Source of the DNA: a virus
Virus record (IMG/VR): IMGVR_UViG_3300006790_000052
Coordinates: 1-36,322 of that record
DNA: 36,322 nucleotides
Strand: one strand, 5' to 3'
Under the pieces are notes generated by a model that was not told the DNA's origin, did no database searches, and saw nothing but the letters and a program-made list of their open reading frames with translations. The translations under genes were made by a program, and so were the position numbers. The stretch's first letter is position 1. Each line of letters begins with the position of its first letter. Shown one piece after another: positions 31,253-36,230 of the stretch.

Positions 31253-31497
31253 CGGACACCTCCTATCAGCAGGGGCAATCCGATCTGGTAGGTCAGGTAG
31301 AGCGCGGCCAGCGCAGCGGCTCCAGCAGCAATGCGCTCAAGGGGCAGCACCGGGTCGGGGGGTAGGCCACGCTCCATGCGGGCAGCGCGGACTAGATGCT
31401 TCCTTAAATTCTGGGGGTAGGGGTTTCCGTGACGGTCGTAGCGGACCGTCCGATTTCGCTTGCCCATTGTAACTTTGGGCAGTAGATTGGACAGCAT
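31249..31497 (-). CDS. Basic protein with C-terminal membrane segment (82 residues)
   Basis: The first gene of the minus DNA-metabolism operon; AGGAGG sits 7 nt before ATG 31497, so the long form is chosen over the internal ATG at 31467. The N-terminal half is basic and soluble (GKRNRTVRYDRHGNPYPQNL; KHLVRAARMERG). Residues about 55-78 are hydrophobic (IAAGAAALAALYLTYQIGLPLLIG), a tail-anchor-type single span. It could tether a DNA-binding region to the membrane. It overlaps the next gene by ATGA. Confidence 0.62.
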   Translation of the reverse strand: MLSNLLPKVTMGKRNRTVRYDRHGNPYPQNLRKHLVRAARMERGLPPDPVLPLERIAAGAAALAALYLTYQIGLPLLIGGVR

Positions 31498-31545
31498 ACA
31501 AAAGCCTCCTCTTAGCAGGGTGGGTGATTGTTAGCCTTCGGGCGG

Positions 31546-31582
31546 GTCGGTTCGGTGTATCAGCACCGGGCCGACTTTTTTT
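31546..31582 (+). terminator. Intrinsic terminator on + strand, antisense to the minus leader
   Basis: GTCGGTTCGGTG (31546-31557), a 6-nt loop, and CACCGGGCCGAC (31564-31575) form a 12-bp stem with two internal T.G wobbles, followed by seven Ts (31576-31582). No + gene lies upstream within 5 kb, so it would stop antisense transcripts running through the minus operon. Confidence 0.7.
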
Positions 31583-31602
31583 ATGCTCGTTGGCTGTTTC
31601 TA

Positions 31603-31659
31603 GCGGCAAAAATAGTTAGGCCGTTTTGATATGGCAACTATTTTTTTCACTATTGCCGC
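31603..31659. repeat. Nested inverted repeats in the leader
   Basis: GCGGCAA (31603-31609) pairs with TTGCCGC (31653-31659); AAAAATAGTT (31608-31617) pairs perfectly with AACTATTTTT (31636-31645). The inner pair is followed by a T-run on + and preceded by A-rich sequence, so it may act as a second weak terminator or an RNA switch. Confidence 0.52.
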
Positions 31660-31735
31660 AAAATATGCGCTTCGATTTATATCATTGTTTCCTTTCTGTT
31701 AGCTTTTTTCAATTACTGCCCGTTTGGGCACTACA

Positions 31736-31765
31736 AATATAGCATAGTCGGAGTGATTCGCGCAA
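31736..31765 (-). promoter_or_regulatory. Promoter of the minus DNA-metabolism operon
   Basis: Reading leftward: TTGCGC (31765-31760), an 18-nt spacer, and TATATT (31741-31736) with TGC directly upstream, i.e. an extended -10. A CAATCAAA word like the iterons at 34 kb (31763-31770) overlaps the -35, suggesting that the same factor may control both. Transcription would start near 31730. Confidence 0.6.
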
Positions 31766-31767
31766 TC

Positions 31768-31806
31768 AAAAAAGCGGTGACCACTGGTCGATCCAGCAGC
31801 CACCGC
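31768..31806 (-). terminator. Intrinsic terminator after the XRE gene
   Basis: On the minus strand GCGGTG (31806-31801) pairs with CACCGC (31779-31774), with inner CTGG/CCAG pairs, followed by six Ts (31773-31768). It closes the lysogeny operon just before the next minus promoter; the T-run slightly precedes the CAATCAAA word. Confidence 0.82.
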
Positions 31807-31814
31807 CTAACCTT

Positions 31815-32045
31815 TCACCTACCCAAAAGGGCTGGTGCATTGAGTTTAATCCAATCGTGGGTTGGCTGCAAGGTGGCAATCAACTCGACGAACTTAATCA
31901 ACGTATCGGACGGCACGGCACGATCTTTTTCAATCCGCGCCAGCGAGGGCTGGGTGATGCCAATCGCTTTGGCAAACTCTACCTGCGTCAGCCCCAGGCT
32001 GGTCCGCACCTGTCGTATCCGCTGTCCGGGTGTCAGATCGTTCAT
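31815..32045 (-). CDS. XRE-family repressor (Cro/CI-like)
   Basis: The 76-residue protein is a single Cro/CI helix-turn-helix domain: TPGQRIRQVRTSLGLTQVEF, AKAIGITQPSLARIEKDRAV, then a helical end (TLIKFVELIATLQPTHDWIK). No peptidase or dimerisation domain follows. Its ATG overlaps the integrase stop (ATGA), so it is co-made with the integrase and ended by an intrinsic terminator. It is the best candidate for the lysogeny regulator, and could bind the shared box at the divergent promoters or the CAATCAAA words; this is not shown by the sequence. Confidence 0.87.
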   Translation of the reverse strand: MNDLTPGQRIRQVRTSLGLTQVEFAKAIGITQPSLARIEKDRAVPSDTLIKFVELIATLQPTHDWIKLNAPALLGR

Positions 32046-32962
32046 TGAGCCGCTCCTACGAGTATATAATCACTCGCGTTGTCATCTAACTGATGCCGGT
32101 CCTCGTAATATCTCATCGTTGTCTGGATGTTGCGATGGCGCAGGTGCGACTGAACCTGCTGCACACTCGCGCCGCCCTCCAATGCCAGCGTAGCGCAGGT
32201 ATGGCGTAGTGAGTGGGCGGTAATCTCGATGCCTACCTGCTGGCCGTAGCCCCGCACAATATCGCGCACGCTATCACGCCGCAATCGCTGGCGGTAGTTC
32301 TGATGGCGCGACAGGCTGACAAACACATACTCCGGCAGTTCGCCATAGGCCGTTCTAAGCGCCTGTAATGCCTCCTGAACGCGCCCTACCAACTTGACGT
32401 GCTGCTCATGGCCCGCCTTGGTGTCGCGCAATACAGCGACGGTATAGCCACTCTCTTGCACGATGTCTGCCCAGCGCAGCGCAATGGCCTCTCCACGCCT
32501 CATTCCGGTGTAGAGTAGCAACGTCAGCAGGGCGTAGTCACGGGCCGCTTGTAGGCGATTTGGGCGGCTCTGGGCCAATTCCAGCATCTGCTCCAGGTGT
32601 TCGGTGGCAATCGCTTTGCCTACGCTGGTAGGCTGTGTGCGATAGTTGCGAACAAGTGCCGGATCGGCGGGGCTGCGGTCAATGACGCCCTTGGCGACGC
32701 ACCGCCGGAAAAAGCCCCGCAACGAGGTCAGCTTACGGTTGATCGTCGTAGGCTTGGCTCCGGCATCGGCCAGGTCATTGCGCCAGCGCTCGACCTCCTC
32801 AACGGTGACCGACTGCGCTTGCTCCACCGTAATCAAATTGCTGCCGAAGAAGCTGACTAGATCGGCCCGGTAGGCAATGCGGGTGGCCGGTCGGATCTGA
32901 GCGGCCAGGAACGGCTCCAGCAGGTCTGCTGCTGGATGGGGCAGGAAGGCAATGGAGGTCAT
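32042..32962 (-). CDS. int: Tyrosine recombinase / integrase
   Basis: Site-specific recombinase for prophage insertion. The 306 residues comprise a SAM-like core-binding domain (about 12-90, SYR-type helix ATRIAYRADLVSFF) and a catalytic domain with every active residue: R155 (YTGMRRGE), K182 (DTKAG), H250 and R253 (TAHSLRHTC), H276 (LRHRNIQT) and the nucleophile Y285 (TTMRYYED). It resembles Xer-like recombinases. The ATG overlaps the upstream stop (TGATG). No attP core was identified; the upstream non-coding 33.14-33.34 kb stretch, with tandem repeats, is the nearest candidate. Confidence 0.93.
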   Translation of the reverse strand: MTSIAFLPHPAADLLEPFLAAQIRPATRIAYRADLVSFFGSNLITVEQAQSVTVEEVERWRNDLADAGAKPTTINRKLTSLRGFFRRCVAKGVIDRSPADPALVRNYRTQPTSVGKAIATEHLEQMLELAQSRPNRLQAARDYALLTLLLYTGMRRGEAIALRWADIVQESGYTVAVLRDTKAGHEQHVKLVGRVQEALQALRTAYGELPEYVFVSLSRHQNYRQRLRRDSVRDIVRGYGQQVGIEITAHSLRHTCATLALEGGASVQQVQSHLRHRNIQTTMRYYEDRHQLDDNASDYILVGAAQ

Positions 32963-33135
32963 CAGTTAGCCTCCGCTTGCAGGGCATGGCGCACCTCGTT
33001 AGTCAGTGCGTCGATGGTGGCCCAGATCTGCTCGTTGGCCGCCTCGCGTTCGCGCCAATGGATGTCCGGGTTGTGCGTCTCCTCGCGGACCTGCTGCACA
33101 TACAGCAGGGTTTCTAACACTTGGTTCAACGTCAT
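32962..33135 (-). CDS. Small helical protein before the integrase (57 residues)
   Basis: AGGAGG lies 8-10 nt before ATG 33135; a TTG at 33141 is 4 nt after the same site and is possible too. The product is helical and acidic (MTLNQVLETLLYVQQVREET; EREAANEQIWATIDALTNEV). It has no HTH. Position directly before int suggests a recombination directionality factor or small accessory, but no family was recognised. A TAATCAAATTG word (33135-33145) covers its start region. Confidence 0.6.
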   Translation of the reverse strand: MTLNQVLETLLYVQQVREETHNPDIHWREREAANEQIWATIDALTNEVRHALQAEAN

Positions 33136-33153
33136 AATCAAATTGCCTCCTTG

Positions 33154-33191
33154 AAAACGTGTCATTCCAGAAAAAACGTGTCATTCCAGAA
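33154..33191. repeat. Perfect 19-bp tandem duplication upstream of the integrase operon
   Basis: The unit AAAACGTGTCATTCCAGAA occurs at 33154-33172 and again at 33173-33191, followed by a partial AAAAG. It sits in the ~200-nt non-coding stretch 33136-33338, within 20 bp of the ribosome site of the preceding gene. It could be an operator pair or integrase arm-type sites. The rest of that stretch shows no clear promoter. Confidence 0.72.
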
Positions 33192-33338
33192 AAAAGTTTG
33201 CTGCACCCCAACTTTCTGCACTTTTGACAGTTTTAGCAGTTATTTTCGGGGGTGCCATTCATGCCTGTCAGCCAATATAATGCGCTCCAGAGCCGCTGCC
33301 TAGGTCAATCTGGCAACGGCCCTGGGGCAGGGGGGTAG

Positions 33339-33716
33339 CTATGCCTCCTCTTCGATGTAACCCCGTGTCAGCGGCGCTTCTACGGTATGATACCAAAGAT
33401 TTCCAGTAGCCTCACCTTCATCTTCTAAAGCTATCCACTTTCTGCAAGCCTCTAATATTTTCTCAGCTTCCTTTTCGTTGAGGTAGATTTCAATAAAATC
33501 AGCATAACCTTCAATATCTTTGACGTTCCATCTAAACTCTACTAGTGATTCGGGCTTGTCGCCGTGTGAATCATCTAACATTCCAGCGGCTACAGCATAC
33601 AGCCGTTGATCCGCGTTGTAACCATTTCTTCGCCAAATTGGTAACGCTTCTGTATAACGCTCATGCTTGAGTTGCTCTAAATATTCTTCATGCTCTTTAG
33701 TGTAATCTTCTGACAT
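33339..33716 (-). CDS. Acidic uncharacterised protein (125 residues)
   Basis: AGGAGG sits 6 nt before ATG 33716. The protein is acidic and helical (MSEDYTKEHEEYLEQLKHER; FIEIYLNEKEAEKILEACRK), with a short middle beta segment (ESLVEFRWNVKDIEGY) and an acidic tail (YIEEEA). Such acidic products in phage immunity regions may mimic DNA or inhibit host proteins, but nothing in the sequence proves it. Base composition is more AT-rich than the late genes. It is the second gene of the lysogeny operon. Confidence 0.65.
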   Translation of the reverse strand: MSEDYTKEHEEYLEQLKHERYTEALPIWRRNGYNADQRLYAVAAGMLDDSHGDKPESLVEFRWNVKDIEGYADFIEIYLNEKEAEKILEACRKWIALEDEGEATGNLWYHTVEAPLTRGYIEEEA

Positions 33717-33726
33717 GCTATGCCTC

Positions 33727-34056
33727 CTACAGGGTTAGGCTGAGTTGGTCGGGGTCGGCGACAACGGGCGCTGACTGGGCTGGAAAGTAATCAGCAATCG
33801 GACGATACCGATCTGCGCCCGTACGACCATCCAGCACCTGCATATGGTCCACCGTTGCCGTAGGGTCGCCCTGCACTTTGTCTGCCAGTGATACTACGGC
33901 GTTGTGGAAACAATCGCCGCAACTGACCACCCGGGGCGTATCGTCCCACTCGACCATCACGGCACGCGAAACATCCAGCACCGAACCGCACGCGCAAAAC
34001 ATCTTGCGCGATACAGCGTATCGGAGTAGCTCCGGCAAAACAACAGACTCTATCAT
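33727..34056 (-). CDS. Zinc-binding protein, first gene of the lysogeny operon
   Basis: An AGGAGG site lies 6 nt before ATG 34056, about 32 nt below the likely transcription start. The 109 residues include MFCACGSVLDVSRAVMVEWD and VVSCGDCFHNAVV: Cys pairs (CxC and CxxC, about 20 residues apart) that could form a zinc ribbon. The C-terminal half is mixed and ends DPDQLSLTL. The same CxxC...CxxC arrangement, in reverse transcription direction, appears in the first gene across the divergent region (34443-34622). No family was recognised. Confidence 0.64.
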   Translation of the reverse strand: MIESVVLPELLRYAVSRKMFCACGSVLDVSRAVMVEWDDTPRVVSCGDCFHNAVVSLADKVQGDPTATVDHMQVLDGRTGADRYRPIADYFPAQSAPVVADPDQLSLTL

Positions 34057-34093
34057 GGTATGCCTCCTGGCATGGGTGAAAGGTTATGCTGGT

Positions 34094-34122
34094 AATATAC
34101 CATGATGTGATATACTTGTCAA
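34094..34122 (-). promoter_or_regulatory. Strong leftward promoter of the lysogeny operon
   Basis: Reading leftward: TTGACA (34122-34117), a 17-nt spacer, TATATT (34099-34094). Five nt further, CATAACCTTTCAC (34088-34076) repeats the sequence found at the same offset below the rightward promoter. Iterons begin 12 bp from the -35. Confidence 0.78.
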
Positions 34123-34133
34123 GCGAAAGTTTA

Positions 34134-34239
34134 CAATCAAAACGAAATAATCAAAATGCCGCAATCAAATTGCTGCAATCAAATTGCCGAAGGGCCAGGG
34201 CAATCAAAACGGTGCAATCAAATTGACGCAATCAAAATG
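34134..34239 (+). repeat. Seven iterons, CAATCAAA-type, 14-bp periodicity
   Basis: Copies begin at 34134, 34148 (first base T), 34162, 34176, 34201, 34215 and 34229: steps of 14, 14, 14, 25, 14 and 14 bp. Ends vary between ACG, ATG and TTG; the TTG form CAATCAAATTG has inverted CAAT/ATTG arms. The array lies between two divergent promoters, so it is a likely origin or operator array. Confidence 0.9.
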
Positions 34240-34277
34240 GTGCTGGTATAGTAGCGTAGATGGCGAGCCAGGAGCTT

Positions 34278-34305
34278 GGGCGATAGGGCGGATTTGGGCG
34301 ATGGG
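34278..34305 (+). other. Potential G-quadruplex beside the iterons
   Basis: Four GGG runs (34278-34280, 34286-34288, 34296-34298, 34303-34305) are separated by loops of 5, 7 and 4 nt, satisfying the usual G3 with 1-7-nt loop rule on +. Related GGGCGAT words continue to about 34340, followed by an AT-rich stretch 34343-34374. Confidence 0.55.
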
Positions 34306-34375
34306 TTGGCAGCGTATCGGCAAGCGATGGGCGATGGGGCGCACTATATCATTATAGACTGCTGAAAATAAATGC

Positions 34376-34404
34376 TTGCATTGTGTATGTCATGGTGTTA
34401 TATT
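34376..34404 (+). promoter_or_regulatory. Rightward promoter of the accessory operon
   Basis: TTGCAT (34376-34381), a 17-nt spacer, TATATT (34399-34404). Five nt later begins CATAACCTTTCAC (34410-34422), identical to the box below the leftward promoter. The first gene starts about 32 nt downstream of the predicted start point. Confidence 0.72.
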
Positions 34405-34442
34405 GTGTTCATAACCTTTCACTAAACCCATGGGGGTCTATA

Positions 34443-34622
34443 ATGGCAAATTTATTTGTAAGCGATGTTGAGCCGAACCCGTACAGCAAAGCGCCGTGCG
34501 AACTATGTAAAAGCACGTTGGCTGGCGAGCGCCATACCGTCGTTGAAATGAACGATAATTTCGAGGGCATAGAGCTCGACGTATGCGTTGACTGCGTTTT
34601 GAAAATTGGGGGGGCTGAATAA
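34443..34622 (+). CDS. Small zinc-binding protein (59 residues)
   Basis: ATG 34443 follows a GGGGGT-type site, and an in-frame ATG at 34383 would lie upstream of the predicted transcript start, so the short form is used. The product has two CxxC pairs (CELCKSTLAGE and VCVDCVLK) and an acidic spacer (EMNDNFEGIELD), fitting a single zinc ribbon. Its stop overlaps the GP88-like start (TAATG). A role as DNA- or protein-binding partner of that neighbour is possible. Family not recognised. Confidence 0.68.
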   Translation: MANLFVSDVEPNPYSKAPCELCKSTLAGERHTVVEMNDNFEGIELDVCVDCVLKIGGAE

Positions 34623-35485
34623 TGGCAAACGTAAATAGAGCGACGGCGCTAGAGATTGCCCGCGCAGCGGGCAATGGCGATAGCGCGAAAGTAGCGCATA
34701 TGCTGCGCGCCATACCGGGCGATAGCACACAAGTGCACACTTGGGCGTATCATGCTGCGCGCTTGAGCGACTACATAGAAGGCAACTATACCGGCACAGC
34801 GCCGTTTGCGATCTGGAACATGGACGGCAATAGCAAATTGCCGTTTGCTAGTTTTAGCGCATTGCCGGTTGTAACGTGTCCCGGTGCTGCTGAGTGTATT
34901 TCGTATTGCTACTCGCTTAAGAGCTGGCGATATCCAGCTGCATTTATGCGGCAGGTGCAGAACACTTTATTGTTGCAGCACAACCAGCACGTTATTGCCG
35001 ATGCGACGTATGCGCTGCCGCAAAACACGACGTGCAGACTCTACGTCGATGGCGACTTTGATTCGCTGCGGACGTTGACTTTTTGGATGCTAGTCTTACA
35101 CGAGCGCAGCGACTTGACAGTTTACGGTTACAGTAAATCGTGGAATTTGTTTTTAATGTTCGACCGGATGTGGGCTGGTAAAATAGGCTGGCCTAAAAAC
35201 TATCTGCTGAATCTGTCAAACGGTAGCAAGTACGAACATTTACGCGCAAAAATGGAGCGCTTGCCGGTGGTGCGCGGCAATTTTATAGCGCTGCAAGTAG
35301 ATAAAAAACTTGCTGGCAAGTACACGGATCCGGAGTATAAAAAAGCGCTACGACAAAGCGCAAAAGAGCAAGGCATAGAAAAAGTGTTTGTATGTCCGGG
35401 TAAGTGCGGAGAATGCACGCGCAAAGGCCACCTATGCGGCATGGAGAGCGCAAGGGGTGTCGATGTTGTGATCGGGGTGCATTAA
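34622..35485 (+). CDS. GP88-like cysteine-rich phage protein
   Basis: The 287-residue protein matches by pattern the phage 'gene product 88' group: NSKLPFASFSALPVVTCPGA with C86, then C92 and C96 (ECISYCY), LYVDGDFDSL (about 141-149), TVYGYSKSWN, and a C-terminal cluster C258, C262, C265 and C272 (CPGKCGECTRKGHLC). Clustered Cys at both ends could bind zinc or an iron-sulphur cluster; the strand-rich centre with SGD/DGDF-like and YSKSW-like motifs recalls TIM-barrel enzymes such as radical-SAM relatives. That link is inference. The reaction is unknown. It sits in a TAATG-linked operon with a methyltransferase-like gene. Confidence 0.75.
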   Translation: MANVNRATALEIARAAGNGDSAKVAHMLRAIPGDSTQVHTWAYHAARLSDYIEGNYTGTAPFAIWNMDGNSKLPFASFSALPVVTCPGAAECISYCYSLKSWRYPAAFMRQVQNTLLLQHNQHVIADATYALPQNTTCRLYVDGDFDSLRTLTFWMLVLHERSDLTVYGYSKSWNLFLMFDRMWAGKIGWPKNYLLNLSNGSKYEHLRAKMERLPVVRGNFIALQVDKKLAGKYTDPEYKKALRQSAKEQGIEKVFVCPGKCGECTRKGHLCGMESARGVDVVIGVH

Positions 35486-35556
35486 TGGAGACGATCATTG
35501 AGATTGCGATACTTGCGTTTTTACTCATAGGAAGCTTAGGAAAGGGTAGGCGGTAA
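35485..35556 (+). CDS. 23-residue membrane peptide
   Basis: Too short for usual gene finding, but both ends overlap neighbours in TAATG: its ATG lies in the GP88-like stop, and its own stop overlaps the next ATG. The sequence METIIEIAILAFLLIGSLGK is one hydrophobic span with a basic end (GKGRR), the profile of a single-pass membrane peptide. It may be a small toxin, a membrane anchor or just a translational bridge. Confidence 0.6.
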   Translation: METIIEIAILAFLLIGSLGKGRR

Positions 35557-36155
35557 TGGCGCACATTTTAGTAGCGTGTGAACGCTCTGGAAAAGTCCGG
35601 AGCGCGTTTAGAGCGCTTGGACATAATGCTTGGTCCTGTGATGTAGAAGAGTCTGACGACGGCAGCAAGTTTCATATCGTTGGCGATGCGCTCCAGCAAA
35701 TAAATGGCTACTGTAAATACGCTGGTATTTACGGCTGGGATATGCTCATAGCTTTTCCGCCTTGCACGCATCTAGCTAGCTCAGGCGCTAGATGGTTTGC
35801 AGAAAAGGTAGCGGATGGGCGACAGCAGAGCGCCATTGATTTTTTTATGGCATTGATTAACGCGCCGATCCGGCATATTGCTGTAGAGAATCCTATCGGC
35901 ATTATGTCATCGCACTATCGACGACCGGACCAAATAATCCAACCTTGGCAATTCGGCCATGGAGAAACAAAGGCGACGTGCTTGTGGCTTAAAAATTTGC
36001 CGAAATTGCAGCCGACGGATATTGTCGATGGTAGAGAGCCCAGAGTATGGAAGATGGGGCCAAGCGCCGACAGAGCGCAAAAACGCTCAGAGACATACGA
36101 CGGCATCGCGCTTGCAATGGCGCAGCAGTGGCATAGTGTGCAGCGGAATAGGTAG
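35556..36155 (+). CDS. Cytosine methyltransferase-like protein
   Basis: The 199-residue protein resembles a common phage group annotated as DNA cytosine methyltransferase: LVACERSGKVRSAFRALGHN (AdoMet-type loop), WDMLIAFPPCTHLASSGARW with the PPC motif at 68-70, AVENPIG with ENP at 111-113, then IIQPWQFGHGETKATCLWLK and a C-terminal R-S-x-TYDGIALAMAQQW. The full target-recognition domain of C5 methylases is missing, so activity on DNA or another substrate is uncertain. It is the last gene before a strong terminator. Confidence 0.78.
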   Translation: MAHILVACERSGKVRSAFRALGHNAWSCDVEESDDGSKFHIVGDALQQINGYCKYAGIYGWDMLIAFPPCTHLASSGARWFAEKVADGRQQSAIDFFMALINAPIRHIAVENPIGIMSSHYRRPDQIIQPWQFGHGETKATCLWLKNLPKLQPTDIVDGREPRVWKMGPSADRAQKRSETYDGIALAMAQQWHSVQRNR

Positions 36156-36182
36156 AGACTAGCAGCATAGCAGCAGCAAGAG

Positions 36183-36220
36183 AGCGCCCTAGGTCGATGG
36201 ATAGCCTAGGGCGCTTTTTT
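36183..36220 (+). terminator. Strong intrinsic terminator of the right operon
   Basis: AGCGCCCTAGG (36183-36193) pairs with CCTAGGGCGCT (36205-36215) around an 11-nt loop, followed by a T-run to 36220. It ends the accessory operon before the repeat-rich right end. Confidence 0.92.
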
Positions 36221-36230
36221 GTGCGTCATT

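Larger units (their letters stand above)
31498..31814. other. Structured leader between operons
   Basis: This 317-nt gap holds a minus promoter (31736-31765), a leader of about 230 nt for the minus operon, a + strand intrinsic terminator (31546-31582), an AT-rich paired element (31603-31659), a small hairpin TGCCC/GGGCA near 31717-31730 just after the likely start, and a minus-strand terminator (31768-31806) for the upstream lysogeny operon. No gene is credible here. Confidence 0.7.

Noticed and set aside
31337-31609. 90-codon minus frame overlapping the first operon gene
   Set aside because: Runs through the + terminator hairpin, Pro/Arg-rich, and overlaps a gene with a strong AGGAGG site.
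31736-31806. Reading XRE and the downstream minus operon as one transcript
   Set aside because: A clear intrinsic terminator (31768-31806) is followed at once by a separate promoter, so they are treated as two operons.
33276-33281. TATAAT on + as a promoter
   Set aside because: No acceptable -35 at 16-18 nt upstream and no + gene downstream.
34134-34239. CRISPR array
   Set aside because: Repeat words are 11 bp with 3-bp spacers; far too short and regular for a CRISPR array.
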